64,000 nucleotides of DNA from positions 1-64,000 of the forward strand of contig JAMXJH010000006.1 of assembly GCA_026131555.1 (NCBI GenBank), in the 5' to 3' direction. Origin of the DNA: Aerococcaceae bacterium NML190073. GTDB taxonomy: Bacteria; Bacillota; Bacilli; Lactobacillales; Aerococcaceae. Under the pieces are notes generated by a model. It ran no database searches. It saw nothing but the letters and a program-made list of their open reading frames with translations, and was not told the origin of the DNA. The translations under genes and the position numbers were made by a program. Each line of letters begins with the position of its first letter. Position 1 is the first letter of the stretch. This document shows positions 9,325 through 20,107 of this stretch, piece by piece.

Positions 9325-9450
9325 GGGGACATCTCCTATTACGAGTTACATATCTTGCTTATTTTTTTTATTATATTGCTAATGTTGGTTTTCAATCCTT
9401 TAATTCCCCTTACAAGCAAACACATTCACTTTTACCTAATAAACCTACAT

Positions 9451-9493
9451 AAAAACACACCGGAAATTAGATTTTCATCCAGTTTCCGGTGTG
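9451..9493 (-). terminator. Terminator of the oligopeptide-binding protein gene
   Basis: An 11-bp perfect stem (CACACCGGAAA, 9456-9466; complement 9483-9493) with a 16-nt loop. On the minus strand it is followed by TTTTTATG, 27 bp past the stop. Confidence 0.85.
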
Positions 9494-9519
9494 TGATAAT
9501 TTATACAAAAGGGAAATTA

Positions 9520-11127
9520 TTAGTTAACCGTCACAGTTCGTAAGTTGATTGTACGTCCAAATGGATATACCTCGAAGTTTTCAACTGCAGGGTTTAATAA
9601 GTATGATGTTGCAGCTTGATACATTGGAGCAACAACTGCATCTTCTTGTACAATAATCTTTTCAGCTTGTTTCAAAGCTTCGCGACGCTTTACGGCATCA
9701 TTAGCAAATTCATGGCGTGCTTGAGCAATCAATTTATCCACTTCTTCGTTTGAATACTTAGCAAAGTTGATGCCACCACCTGTTTCATACTGCTCGATAA
9801 AGTTAATAGCATCCTGGTAATCCGGTGCCCATGTTCCGTAAAAAATATCGAAATCTGACGCACGTTGGAATTCCAAACGGTTTTTCAGTGGAACGGACTT
9901 AATGGTCAAGGTTAAACCTGGCAAGTTCTCTTGTAATTGCGCTTGTAAAAATTCTGCCGTTCTCTTCGATAAGCCAACATCTGAAGTAAGTAATTCTAAT
10001 TCAATCTTTTCTTTTCCTAATTCTTCCTTAGCTTTCGCCCAATCTGCTTGAGCTGCTTCAATATTATACGTTAATAGATCACCACTTTCCTCACGGTAAT
10101 CTTTTCCATCCGCATCAATATCGAAATTCACCGGAACTTGTCCATTCAACGGTTGAGAGCCATCTTGAATAACGGAAGAAGCATACAGATCTTTATCAAA
10201 TGCTTGGGCAATAGCACGGCGGACGTGTTTATTAGCCGTCGTTTCACGCAATGTGTTAAAACTCATGTAACCAATCGTTGCTTTAGGTACTGTGTGGAAT
10301 TCTTCGCCACCTTCGTATTGGCTCACTAATTGGTCCGATAACACTGTATAATCTAATTGACCTGCATCAAATAAATCCGCTCCTGTCGCATTTTCTTTAA
10401 CAACTTGTACGAGGGCTTTATCTAATTGAACATTGGCAGCGTCCCAATATTCTTCATTTTTCACAAGATTCCATTCTAGGTTCGTGCCGTTCCAGCCTTC
10501 CATCTTGAATGGTCCGTTTGTTACGATGTTTTCTGCAGAAGTCCCGTATTGTTCACCTTTTTCTTCAAAGAATTTCTTGCTTACCGGCAAAAAGCGACTA
10601 CCTGTCAAAAGTTTTGGCAAGTACGGTGCAGGATATTCTAAACTAATTTCCAATGTGAGATCATCCACTGCCTTAACGCCTAATTCTTCTACTGGAGCAT
10701 TTCCTTCACGAATGGCTGCCGCATTTTTGAATACAGTCACTGAACTTGCGCGTGATCCTGATTGTGGATCGACTAATCGGCGGTAAGTAAACTCGAAATC
10801 GTGTGCCGTTACCGGATCTCCATTACTCCACTTCAAGCCTTCACGTAACTTGAATGTGTAATTCAACCCGTCTTCGCTAATTTCTACGCTTTCGGCTTGT
10901 CCCAATTCAACTTCGGTACCCTTCGCTACACGATATAGCCCTTCAAATACTTGTCCAATCATATCTGAACTTGGAACATCGCTGTATAATGCGCTATCTA
11001 GCGTCGATAATTCTCCCATAGTTGCAATGCTAATTGCTTGTTCTTGTGCTGATACTGCGGTAGATGTCGCCATATTTAAGGCAACTGCCGCCGCCAAAAA
11101 AGTTGTTATTACTTTCTTAAATTTCAT
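9520..11127 (-). CDS. oppA: Oligopeptide ABC transporter substrate-binding protein (OppA family)
   Basis: A 535-residue family-5 extracellular solute-binding protein that would capture peptides for an Opp/Dpp ABC importer. Family segments are clear: a TLDSALYSD start, the LREGLKWSNGDPVTAHDFEFTYRRLVDP signature near residues 95-125, the GPFKMEGW strand, and AFDKDLYASSVIQDGSQPLNGQVP. The N-terminus is a classical signal peptide ending STAVSAQE. It has no lipobox cysteine, and no Cys anywhere in the protein, unlike most Gram-positive OppA lipoproteins. The ATG has AAGGAG, so a misplaced start does not explain this. It is a single-gene unit with its own terminator; no permease or ATPase genes are in the window. 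The peptide preference is unknown. Confidence 0.92.
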   Translation of the reverse strand: MKFKKVITTFLAAAVALNMATSTAVSAQEQAISIATMGELSTLDSALYSDVPSSDMIGQVFEGLYRVAKGTEVELGQAESVEISEDGLNYTFKLREGLKWSNGDPVTAHDFEFTYRRLVDPQSGSRASSVTVFKNAAAIREGNAPVEELGVKAVDDLTLEISLEYPAPYLPKLLTGSRFLPVSKKFFEEKGEQYGTSAENIVTNGPFKMEGWNGTNLEWNLVKNEEYWDAANVQLDKALVQVVKENATGADLFDAGQLDYTVLSDQLVSQYEGGEEFHTVPKATIGYMSFNTLRETTANKHVRRAIAQAFDKDLYASSVIQDGSQPLNGQVPVNFDIDADGKDYREESGDLLTYNIEAAQADWAKAKEELGKEKIELELLTSDVGLSKRTAEFLQAQLQENLPGLTLTIKSVPLKNRLEFQRASDFDIFYGTWAPDYQDAINFIEQYETGGGINFAKYSNEEVDKLIAQARHEFANDAVKRREALKQAEKIIVQEDAVVAPMYQAATSYLLNPAVENFEVYPFGRTINLRTVTVN

Positions 11128-11241
11128 TTGACCACTCCTTAATTAAGCTATCATCATTCTAACGAATGTAAGAATATCCTAGCATGATGAGGCGGTGTAG
11201 TCAATATAGTTGCTCATCGGCGCTGATTATTTTTATATTAA

Positions 11242-11274
11242 AAAGCCGGAGCAATATCGTATTACTTCGGCTTT
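11242..11274 (-). terminator. Terminator of the addBA operon
   Basis: A 15-bp stem with two imperfect pairs and a 3-nt loop (AAAGCCGGAGCAATA / TATTACTTCGGCTTT). Read on the minus strand it is followed by TTAATAT, about 87 bp past the addA stop. Confidence 0.7.
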
Positions 11275-11360
11275 GATTTAGGAATTAAACATAGTGAATG
11301 CTATAATCTGCCGAATTTGGCAACCCCAATTTATGATTGATGCTAATCGCATTGATACCA

Positions 11361-14300
11361 CTATACCTTGTCGATTTCACCGCTAGCTTCTTCAAACTTA
11401 TAGAGGTTCTTAACAGCTAGGCTTTCCTCGAAGTCCAGCAACACTAAATAGGCTGCTTTGACCGGTTTTCCCACAGCACAACTCAAAGCTTGTGCATACA
11501 AACTGATTTGGAAACGATACTTCTCAAGTATTGCTTCTTTTTGTGCGGTTCGGGACAGAGAGGCATACGGTTTATAGCGATCCGTTTTGTAGTCAAGAAT
11601 GACGATGCCGTCCGGATATTCGATATAATTATCAATTATCCCGTGAATCAGTAATTGGTCATTCCCTAATTGTGTGATTTGACTAGCTTCCAGTTGCTGT
11701 TTGAAGAGCCATTTAGCAGGTAGCAAATAGGAGAAAGCCTGCTCGCGCTTCAAGTTAGATGCATTACGCGCAACTTCTTGTCCGAGTTCGGATTGAATGA
11801 AATGTGTTAACTTCGCCAATTCAATGACTTTCGCTTGTTCGTTGGTCAAATACTCATCCGCCACCAAATTCGTCAGTTGACGACGCAATTCGTTCTCAAT
11901 TGCGACTGCATCTGTGATGCCAACAAAAGGCGCAAACGCCAATTGTTGCAAAAAATAATGGGTAATTGTTCCGATTTGTGCGTAATCGAGTTGTTTTTGC
12001 TGTAAGAAAGTTGGTGCTTCAAATGTATCTTGCGTGTAGCGAATACTTTGAATATGTGTTGTTTCTTGTTCTTTGACCTGTATGTGTGAAGATCGACGAT
12101 CTTGGAAATGACTGAGTTTTTGGTTTTGAGGTTCTTCGTACAGACGTTTCAGTTCGGAAACTGATTGGTAACTGGATGTTCTTGTTGCGAGCGGGTAGTT
12201 GTATTTCGCCTGCATTAAGTCTTCTATGCCTTTGACAAATGGTGTCGCAACAATCGGTGTTTCCAATGTTTGAGCCACTTCTTTCAACCATTCTTCTTTG
12301 CCCGTACGTTGATAATGTTGGCTAGTTACTTGACTTTGCGAATAAATATCCACTTGTGTTTTCCACGTGTAAGTGACTTGATCCAAATCGAAATTCGCAC
12401 TGGATTCACTTGATTTATTCGCTTGTGCAGTTGCTTGGAGTAGCCACTCTAACCAACTTTTTGCCTTTTGGCGCTCTTGAGCATTCATCACAAGTGTTGT
12501 ATCATCCGTTAGCTGACGAATACGTGCTTGCAATTGTTCGCCGGTTTCTTTCTTGGCGAGCGTACCGACGATGATTAATTTCTGCTCACAGCGCGTCAAG
12601 GCAACATATAATTTCCGCATTTCTTCCGCTTTCAGTTGGTTAACTTTTTCAAGTTTGAACATTTTTTTGACGAAGGAAGGATATTTCAAAAGCTGTTCTG
12701 TATCAAAATAATCCGTCGCCAAGCCATAATGTTTGCTCGGTACATAGGCGCGATTAGTATCCATCAAGTTGAATGCCTTCTGCGTATTCATCAAATAGAC
12801 AATCGGAAACTCAAGCCCTTTACTTGCGTGAACGGTCATCATTCGTACAACATTCTGATCTTCCGCCAATAAAACCGGTTCCGCCAGATCATTCTCATGT
12901 TGCATCATCTGCTCAATGTAACGCACAAAACCGAATACCCCTTTATGCGTTGACTGCTCAAATTCTTCTGCCCGTTGATAAAAAGCATGCAAGTTCGCTT
13001 GTCGTTGCTGCCCGTTAGACAGCCCGGCAACATAGTCCAGAAAATGCGTTTCTTGATAAATTGCCCAAATCAATTGAATCAAAGGCACGCGTTGCGATAA
13101 ATCTCGCCAGTGATTCAGCTGTTGGAAGAAATATTGTAATGTTTGCTGAATATCACGCTGTCCTTCAAGTCCAATTAAATATTGTTGACAAGCATCATAG
13201 AACAGTCCATCTGGCTGAACAATTCGGATTTGACTCAATGCCTCGTCATCTAACCCAACAAAATACGATCGCAAAATCGCAACTAACGGAATATCCTGCA
13301 AAGGATTATCAATTAGTTTCAATAATGCCAACATTAGACGAATTTCTTGCCGTTGAAAATAATTCTCCACCTTCTGCGAATAAATCGGCAACTGATATTG
13401 CTCAAAAATTTGTTGCACTGGCAAAAAAGGTTGCCTTGTCGCGGTTAAAATTACAAAGTCACGATATTCAACAGGACGTGTCTTTTTTAGGGATTTATCA
13501 TAAATCGGGTATTGATTTGCAATCTTGTGCTGAATATCTTGGGCAATTAGATGGCTTTCAAACTCAATTGACGTGTCAAATTGCCCATTTTCTCCTTGTT
13601 CTTCACTCATCACTTCTGATTCATCCGTTTCCTTCACATGAATCAAGAAGTCAATATTAAATTGCTCACTAGGAGCATTTGGTAAAAAGGATAAGTTGCC
13701 GGTTTTCAATGATTCTTGCTTACCGTAAGTCATTTCACCAAATTGGGTATCCATCAGACGCTCGAATACTAAATTGGTAAATTGCAATACTTCATCCCGT
13801 GAGCGATAATTTTTGTCCAAGATGATCAATTCGCCACCTTGATGTGCGCCATACGCTTGATACTTCGCTAGGAAAAGGCTCGGTTCTGCCATTCGAAAAC
13901 CGTAAATAGATTGCTTGACGTCGCCAACCATAAAGAGATTTCCCGCTAATTCCGGGCGATGTTCATGCGCCAACCACGCTAAAATAGTCGCTTGAATTTC
14001 GTTAATATCTTGATACTCGTCGACCAATACTTCCTTGAATTGCTGTTGGAAATAATATGCCGCCGGACTCGCTTCCCGCTTCCCGCTCACTTCGCTATAT
14101 GGCGCTAGAATATCTAGGGTTAAATGTTCCAAATCATTGTAATCAATGACATTTAATTGCGCTTTTTTGTTAGCGAGTTGTTGACGAAAGGCGCGCGTCA
14201 ACTGTCCGATAGCCGCTAATGTCGGCGTAACACGTTCTTCAATGGCAACTGTGGTCGCATAATCATAGTCAAATAGCGTTGCGATATGATTAAGCAATTC

Positions 14301-15278
14301 CTTAGCGTAATCACGCTCTTCCTTCAATGCAATCACTGCCTCGTAGTCGTCGGATTTTTTGCTGTTGCTTGGCCAACGCTCGAATGTCAACGCATTACTC
14401 AATGCCACCAATTCAGCAATAGCATCTGCTTGGCACGCTTCCAGAACTTGCGCCACTTGATTCGCTTCCCTTTGCAAAAACGGCTCGTACTTCGCCACCG
14501 TATCTGCAGATAGACTGCGTACGGTTTGAAGTGTTGTTTGTAAAATTTTGTATGTGGCTAAGCAATTAGCTATCAAATGAGGCTTCAGCACTTGTCTATA
14601 TAGTGAGCTTGTCTCGAAATTCGCAAAATCATGCGAACAATCATTGAGATGTTTCAACCACAAGTCCGGTTCGGGATGGGAACTGGCAAATAAATGTAAA
14701 TGGAGGACCAACTCATAAAGCGGATGGTCATTTCGTGAATCTGTGTACTGCCCCAATAAGCTGAGAAACACATCTTCCGTTACAAACTGCTGCTTTCCTT
14801 CAAAAATTTCCTCAACTAAATCGTTCCACACTTCTTGATAGAGGAGTTCTTTTTGCGTATCGTCGGTCAACAAACGGAAATTAGGGTCGAAATCCACCAA
14901 ATAAAAATATTGTTGAATCACTTGCAAACAGAAACTATGCAGTGTCCGAATGTGTGCGGTAGGCAACAAACGTAATTGCTGTAATAAGAGTTGCTGCGCT
15001 TCACGGTCCGCCGTTTGATTCAATTCCTTCTTCAGCCTCGCTTCCATCCGTTGCTTCATTTCATTCGCAGCGGCTTCCGTAAATGTACAGACTAATAATT
15101 CATCCACTTGAGCATATCCTTGCAACAAATGCGTCAGAATTCGCTCGATGAGCACCGTTGTCTTTCCGGACCCTGCCGAAGCTGCCACCAAAATATTTGT
15201 GCCTTTTTGGTGAATAGCTTGCCATTGCTCATCATTGTAAGTGGCTTCTATCGGTTTAGGCGGTATTGGAAATTTCAT
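11361..15278 (-). CDS. addA: AddA/RexA helicase-nuclease subunit
   Basis: A 1305-residue UvrD-like SF1A helicase with a C-terminal nuclease, the large subunit of the AddAB (RexAB) enzyme. The complex resects double-strand breaks to a Chi-like site and prepares DNA for RecA. Walker A is AASAGSGKTT at about residues 32-41. VLVDEYQDIN supplies the DExQ-type Walker B, and VHASKGLEFPIVYL and LYVALTRCEQKL are helicase motifs V and VI. The RecB-type nuclease motif is near the end (GIIDNY...ILDYKTDRY, DYKT at about 1229-1232). The start overlaps the addB stop by 4 nt (ATGA), which implies translational coupling. The length is close to that of other AddA proteins. A terminator follows. Confidence 0.96.
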   Translation of the reverse strand: MKFPIPPKPIEATYNDEQWQAIHQKGTNILVAASAGSGKTTVLIERILTHLLQGYAQVDELLVCTFTEAAANEMKQRMEARLKKELNQTADREAQQLLLQQLRLLPTAHIRTLHSFCLQVIQQYFYLVDFDPNFRLLTDDTQKELLYQEVWNDLVEEIFEGKQQFVTEDVFLSLLGQYTDSRNDHPLYELVLHLHLFASSHPEPDLWLKHLNDCSHDFANFETSSLYRQVLKPHLIANCLATYKILQTTLQTVRSLSADTVAKYEPFLQREANQVAQVLEACQADAIAELVALSNALTFERWPSNSKKSDDYEAVIALKEERDYAKELLNHIATLFDYDYATTVAIEERVTPTLAAIGQLTRAFRQQLANKKAQLNVIDYNDLEHLTLDILAPYSEVSGKREASPAAYYFQQQFKEVLVDEYQDINEIQATILAWLAHEHRPELAGNLFMVGDVKQSIYGFRMAEPSLFLAKYQAYGAHQGGELIILDKNYRSRDEVLQFTNLVFERLMDTQFGEMTYGKQESLKTGNLSFLPNAPSEQFNIDFLIHVKETDESEVMSEEQGENGQFDTSIEFESHLIAQDIQHKIANQYPIYDKSLKKTRPVEYRDFVILTATRQPFLPVQQIFEQYQLPIYSQKVENYFQRQEIRLMLALLKLIDNPLQDIPLVAILRSYFVGLDDEALSQIRIVQPDGLFYDACQQYLIGLEGQRDIQQTLQYFFQQLNHWRDLSQRVPLIQLIWAIYQETHFLDYVAGLSNGQQRQANLHAFYQRAEEFEQSTHKGVFGFVRYIEQMMQHENDLAEPVLLAEDQNVVRMMTVHASKGLEFPIVYLMNTQKAFNLMDTNRAYVPSKHYGLATDYFDTEQLLKYPSFVKKMFKLEKVNQLKAEEMRKLYVALTRCEQKLIIVGTLAKKETGEQLQARIRQLTDDTTLVMNAQERQKAKSWLEWLLQATAQANKSSESSANFDLDQVTYTWKTQVDIYSQSQVTSQHYQRTGKEEWLKEVAQTLETPIVATPFVKGIEDLMQAKYNYPLATRTSSYQSVSELKRLYEEPQNQKLSHFQDRRSSHIQVKEQETTHIQSIRYTQDTFEAPTFLQQKQLDYAQIGTITHYFLQQLAFAPFVGITDAVAIENELRRQLTNLVADEYLTNEQAKVIELAKLTHFIQSELGQEVARNASNLKREQAFSYLLPAKWLFKQQLEASQITQLGNDQLLIHGIIDNYIEYPDGIVILDYKTDRYKPYASLSRTAQKEAILEKYRFQISLYAQALSCAVGKPVKAAYLVLLDFEESLAVKNLYKFEEASGEIDKV

Positions 15279-18200
15279 GCATCTCCCCCCTTTTCTTCTA
15301 AATCTATTTGCATTTGAGCAAGTACGTCTTTCTTGCTGATGGTTTGATTGCGGTAAACTTGATAATTCTCCGTTGCATCAAATCCGGTAATGACGCGATA
15401 CTGATTTTGTAATGTTGGTGTATAGCGTTCGTGCTTAAATGGCTGTAAGGCAATCACACCTTGTTGCATTTGCTCTGCTGCTTGTCTGAACAAAAAGTGC
15501 GTATAATTCATCAAAGTTGCTAACTGCTGTTGATCGTAATACGGAGTTGTAGTCGAGTAACCATTTTTCGTGAGATTTGCCGGATACACAAGACTTTTCT
15601 TCGTTTCTATCAAACTACCTTCCAAATGTTCCAACTGTGCCGGCGTCACATGCAAGATACCCTTAAGGCGATTCTCCGACAATTGCATATCTAACAATCC
15701 GCCATCACGCAATGTGTCGCTCGTTCCTTTCTGATAACCTTGAATCAACGGCTGATAGAAAGCCCCTAAAGGTTTGTAATCTGGGTAAGCTTGAGTCGCT
15801 ACGCTTAAATACGTTAGAATTTGCAAATCTAATCCATAGTAAGCATCTACTAAATCAAAAGATTTATTGCCTGATTTGTAGTCAACGACTTGCAATAATT
15901 TATCCGACTCAATGGTATCAATGCGATCGATTTTTCCACGAATGGATAAAGTTCCGCCGGAACTCAAAGGATAGGTAAAGCCTTGCAATGCCTGCTGATA
16001 CGGACCAAATAAGGCTTCCGTTTGAACAGTTTGTACCGGAACAGCTTGTTGTTGCCGCTGAGTGAAACGGATAAATTGTGCTAAACGGCGATCCATTTGT
16101 GCCTTAATCGCTCGCATGCGCGGATGACTTTGGAACAAATTATATTGATAATCCGCCTCCAAAGCACTCTTCACTTCACCGAAAAAGGCTTCGAACTGTT
16201 GCGCTGTTAACTGACTTAAAGCAATACCTTGCTTGTTCAATGCGTCAACAAATTGCTCCATGAAAGCATGGAAATAATCTCCCGTCTTAGCAGGATTCAC
16301 TTCAAATAAATCGCGTTCACGCACTTTCAACCCATATAACAGGAAATGACTGTACGGATCTTGATAATAGCGTTCGATCTTGGAGACAGAGGCATTGATA
16401 TGCTTACCGAACAGTTGAAGTGCCGTTTCAGAACTTAAATTCGTCGGCAACTGGCTGAAGTTGAACGTTTTTGAAATGAAATGCCATAAGGATGTGCCTA
16501 AATAGTGAGGTGCATATGATTCCAATTGTTGAATCAGGCTACGCACATCGAGCGAGGGCAATTCTTCTTCTTCATAACTTCTTCTTATTTCCGATAATAT
16601 CGGTGTCAACTGCATATCGAACCGCCCAAAATTCGTTGGCACAAATGCCGTTTCGTTTAACGATTCAATTGGCAACTGAAAGGCATTTGCCAATTGTTGC
16701 CAATAAGGCGCTAATTTAACCGTTTGTGTGCCGAGATTGCTCGCATAAGAGACATATAATCTGTCTGTAGCGTTCAGTAACAATTGATACATCAGCAAAT
16801 ATTCTTGATTCGCTTGTTGCTCACTTTGATGCATTAAATATTGATGCGGCAATAGTTGCTCACGAATGACTTCTCGATTTTGGATGGAAAGCAGTGATTG
16901 ATAATCCACTTTCTTCGGCAATGTAAATTCATCTGCACCGACAATGAAACATACTTTATACGGCTTGACTTGCGGACTTTCCATACTTGTGAATGTTACT
17001 TGGTCCAATGTCGGCGGAATAATATGATAGGTTCCTTCACTTAACCCCGCCATAATAATCTCACAAAAAGTATCGTAATCTATTGGCGTGTCCGCATAGA
17101 GTGTGTGAAATTCTTCCAAGGTGGACTTGAACACTTGCCATATTTGTTCGTGTCGTCTGGATTCATCCAAATCACCACGCTCAATGGCGGCATCACGCAT
17201 ATCTTCTAATTGTGTGCGCACCCCTGTTGACGTCACGAGATTGTACAGCCAACTGGTGGCAACCTCACCGGTTAGTGTTGCGGACCATTTTTGGAAATGC
17301 GGCATTAAAGTTGAGAGAAATTGCGTGCGTATATTGTCAACAACCTCACCGACTGTCTGATTGCTCGTCGTTCCGGTACCGTCAACATAAGTGAGTTCAC
17401 GCTGGGCAAATTGCCATTCATATTGCACATTAGTCAATCGATGTGCGAAATATCCATTCGCCAATAATATGTTCTCAAACAAATACGTAGCGTGCGAATC
17501 TGCACTTAACTTAAACAACGGCGACTTCAAAACACCCATTACATCCGCATAGCGCCAACGATATTTCGGTAAATTCAAGCACGCCTCTAACCACAACATA
17601 AACGGATGCTCCGACATCTTCGTTTCATGGTCAAAGAATAAGGGAATCTCATTCCGTGCAAAAATCGGTTCAACCATCTGTTGATAACGCGACATATTGC
17701 GACCGACAATCAGGATATCTCGGTAACGATACCCGTGGCGGTTGACCAATTCATGAATTTGATTGCTGATATGACGTAATTCCGTTTGTGGCGTGTCACA
17801 TTGCCAAACCGTATGCGTTGATTGAATGGCTAAATTACCATGATACGTTGGCATTGCCAACTGATAATAACGTCTGAAATGGCTTGCTACCGTCAATATC
17901 TCCGGTCTTACCTTCGCGTAATCTGCTTCAATCTCCCAATCTTGCGTCATTTCAATTCCCTCGAATTGACAGAGTTGGCGAATTTGTTGATAAGTAGAGC
18001 GTTGCGTTTCAATCAATGGACTCCATTCCGTCTGCTGCGCTTCGATATGCGTTAACGGCAATGTTAGCCACACTTTCTCAAAAGACTTCGCCAAGGCTAA
18101 TACCAAGCCCATTTGATGTGCATTGAAATAGTAATGATGGTCTACCACAATATAATGGTTCGCCAATTTCCCTATTTCCGTTAAATAATCTTGCATTGTT

Positions 18201-18835
18201 CGATATAATTGGAAATTTGCGAGCGATTGTTCTGCTATTTGCTCACAAAACGCATCATAAAGTAGTGCCAACTCTTTCAAACGCTGCTTTTCTAACGGGG
18301 ATAAAGTTTCCCTAGATTGTAGTGAATCTTCTGAAACAAAAGTAAATAAATTCAACTGCTCAGGCTCATTAACTGTTGAGACTACTTCCTCTTGTAATGC
18401 CAGCAAATTATCCGGCGTAACATTCCCTTCATACAATTCTTCAAATAAAACCACTAGTCGTTCAACAAAACCTTGATAACGAATTTGTCCACGATACACC
18501 GTTAGTTTTGCCTGATGCTGTTGTAACAATTGGCGAACGAGCATCGTCAGACCGACTTTGGATAACTGTTGTTGTCCTTTCAATTTTGACGGTAACATAA
18601 ACCAAGCTAGACGACTGAAACTAACAACTTGAATATCAATCAGTGCCGATTGCGTTTGTCCAGACATTGTCTGCATCTGTTCAAGCATATAAGTTTCCAT
18701 ATCAAATTTCAAATGTTCCGGTACTAAATAATAAATCTTTGCTGTTGGTTCCTGTTGTTTAATCATGAATAATTGCGCTAATAATGCTTGTTTCTTATTA
18801 TGTTTCAAATCACCCGTTACAAATTGTAATGCCAT
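15275..18835 (-). CDS. rexB: AddB/RexB nuclease subunit (no Walker A, no Fe-S cysteines)
   Basis: 1186 residues, partner of AddA. The ATG at 18835 follows AAAGGAGG by 7 nt; the longer frame from 18856 would bury that ribosome binding site. The C-terminal PD-(D/E)XK nuclease is intact (RIRGKIDRID ... VVDYKSGNKS at ~985), consistent with strand cleavage during resection. The N-terminus reads ALQFVTGDLKHNKKQALLAQL where Bacillus AddB has a GxxGxGKT nucleotide loop. The region after the nuclease lacks the C-terminal Cys cluster that binds a 4Fe-4S centre in Bacillus AddB. Both absences match lactococcal and streptococcal RexB. It is the first gene of the two-gene operon and lies just downstream of the recA terminator. 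Confidence 0.92.
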   Translation of the reverse strand: MALQFVTGDLKHNKKQALLAQLFMIKQQEPTAKIYYLVPEHLKFDMETYMLEQMQTMSGQTQSALIDIQVVSFSRLAWFMLPSKLKGQQQLSKVGLTMLVRQLLQQHQAKLTVYRGQIRYQGFVERLVVLFEELYEGNVTPDNLLALQEEVVSTVNEPEQLNLFTFVSEDSLQSRETLSPLEKQRLKELALLYDAFCEQIAEQSLANFQLYRTMQDYLTEIGKLANHYIVVDHHYYFNAHQMGLVLALAKSFEKVWLTLPLTHIEAQQTEWSPLIETQRSTYQQIRQLCQFEGIEMTQDWEIEADYAKVRPEILTVASHFRRYYQLAMPTYHGNLAIQSTHTVWQCDTPQTELRHISNQIHELVNRHGYRYRDILIVGRNMSRYQQMVEPIFARNEIPLFFDHETKMSEHPFMLWLEACLNLPKYRWRYADVMGVLKSPLFKLSADSHATYLFENILLANGYFAHRLTNVQYEWQFAQRELTYVDGTGTTSNQTVGEVVDNIRTQFLSTLMPHFQKWSATLTGEVATSWLYNLVTSTGVRTQLEDMRDAAIERGDLDESRRHEQIWQVFKSTLEEFHTLYADTPIDYDTFCEIIMAGLSEGTYHIIPPTLDQVTFTSMESPQVKPYKVCFIVGADEFTLPKKVDYQSLLSIQNREVIREQLLPHQYLMHQSEQQANQEYLLMYQLLLNATDRLYVSYASNLGTQTVKLAPYWQQLANAFQLPIESLNETAFVPTNFGRFDMQLTPILSEIRRSYEEEELPSLDVRSLIQQLESYAPHYLGTSLWHFISKTFNFSQLPTNLSSETALQLFGKHINASVSKIERYYQDPYSHFLLYGLKVRERDLFEVNPAKTGDYFHAFMEQFVDALNKQGIALSQLTAQQFEAFFGEVKSALEADYQYNLFQSHPRMRAIKAQMDRRLAQFIRFTQRQQQAVPVQTVQTEALFGPYQQALQGFTYPLSSGGTLSIRGKIDRIDTIESDKLLQVVDYKSGNKSFDLVDAYYGLDLQILTYLSVATQAYPDYKPLGAFYQPLIQGYQKGTSDTLRDGGLLDMQLSENRLKGILHVTPAQLEHLEGSLIETKKSLVYPANLTKNGYSTTTPYYDQQQLATLMNYTHFLFRQAAEQMQQGVIALQPFKHERYTPTLQNQYRVITGFDATENYQVYRNQTISKKDVLAQMQIDLEEKGGDA

Positions 18836-18870
18836 CGTATACCCTCCTTTTCGCATATTCTCTTTCTATT

Positions 18871-18936
18871 ATACACAAAAGGGAGTAAGACAACAGCCAC
18901 AAATTCATTTGAATTATGGTTCGTTGTCCCACTCCC
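18871..18936 (-). terminator. Terminator of recA
   Basis: A 14-bp stem with two G-U type pairs (18881-18894 with 18923-18936) and a long loop. On the minus strand it is followed by TTTTGTG, about 50 bp past the recA stop. Confidence 0.75.
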
Positions 18937-18985
18937 TATATTCATAAGTCGTACAGTCATATTCGTCAAACTGCGCTACTCATTA

Positions 18986-20038
18986 TTAATCAATATCCAG
19001 TGGTAGAGTTGTATCTGTCACGTCATTAACTTCCGATGAAGTAGTGCTTCCAATATTATAATGTGCGCGGACACGGTTTTCGATTTCTTGCTTGATTGCC
19101 GGATTATCATCTAGGTATTGCTTCGCATTCTCACGCCCTTGACCGATACGCGTTTCTCCATACGAATACCATGAGCCGGCTTTACCAATAATATCCAATT
19201 CGACTGCCATATCCACTAATTCTCCGGTACGGTTAATCCCTTCTCCATAAATAATATCTACAAAAACTTCCTTGAATGGTGGTGCAACTTTATTTTTGAC
19301 CACTTTAATTTTGGTGCGATTTCCAATCAATTCTTTATCATTCTTGATTTGTTCAGATGTTCTGCGGACATCTAAACGAATCGTTGCATAGAATTTCAAT
19401 GCGCGTCCTCCCGGCGTTGTTTCCGGATTCCCGAACATGACACCAACTTTCTCACGTAATTGGTTGATAAAGAAACAGATGGTTTTGGTGCGGTTAATCG
19501 TTCCGGAAAGTTTACGTAAAGCCTGTGACATTAAGCGCGCTTGTAAGCCTACATGCGCATCGCCCATATCGCCATCAATTTCAGCGCGCGGTACCAAGGC
19601 TGCAACGGAATCAATGACAATAATATCTACTGCTCCTGATGAAACTAAAGCATCCGCAATCGCTAATCCTTGCTCTCCTGTATCAGGTTGAGATAGTAAC
19701 AATTCATCGACATCAACCCCTACTTTTCGTGCATAATCAGGATCCAATGCATGCTCGGCATCAATGAATGCAGCTAAACCGCCTTGCTTTTGTACTTCAG
19801 CAATCGCATGTAAAGCTACGGTTGTTTTACCGGATGATTCCGGTCCGTAACATTCAATAATTCGTCCGCGCGGGTATCCCCCAACACCTAAAGCAATATC
19901 CAGCGCCAATGAACCGGTAGGAACAGCCGAAATCTTCGTTTCAACTTTCTCTCCCATTTTCATAACGGCTCCTTTACCGAAACTTTTCTCGATATCTTTC
20001 AGTGCTTTTTCAAGCGCTTTTTGACGTTCGTTGTTCAT
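18986..20038 (-). CDS. recA: Recombinase RecA
   Basis: A 350-residue RecA: DNA-dependent ATPase, strand-exchange protein and LexA co-protease. Walker A is GPESSGKT at residues 65-72. The [10 protein letters not shown] Walker B strand, the [21 protein letters not shown]2 region and the GRALKFY segment are complete. The acidic C-terminal tail is present. The start is ATG 20038, 9 nt after GAGGAGG; the in-frame ATG at 20056 lies upstream of that site and is rejected. A LexA box lies about 70 bp upstream, so SOS induction is likely. The gene has its own terminator and is followed by the addBA operon, whose product loads RecA. Confidence 0.98.
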   Translation of the reverse strand: MNNERQKALEKALKDIEKSFGKGAVMKMGEKVETKISAVPTGSLALDIALGVGGYPRGRIIECYGPESSGKTTVALHAIAEVQKQGGLAAFIDAEHALDPDYARKVGVDVDELLLSQPDTGEQGLAIADALVSSGAVDIIVIDSVAALVPRAEIDGDMGDAHVGLQARLMSQALRKLSGTINRTKTICFFINQLREKVGVMFGNPETTPGGRALKFYATIRLDVRRTSEQIKNDKELIGNRTKIKVVKNKVAPPFKEVFVDIIYGEGINRTGELVDMAVELDIIGKAGSWYSYGETRIGQGRENAKQYLDDNPAIKQEIENRVRAHYNIGSTTSSEVNDVTDTTLPLDID

Positions 20039-20107
20039 CTTTGTCTTCCTCCTCATTGTCTTCTGTTTTAGTTTACCTTATCGGCGTAAAAGATGCAAGC
20101 ACTTTAT

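Noticed and set aside
18836-18856. The longer addB start at 18856, and similar upstream starts for recA, ftsK, nupO, uvrB, rpsT, upp and glyA.
   Set aside because: In each case the longer frame would contain the strong ribosome binding site that serves the downstream start.
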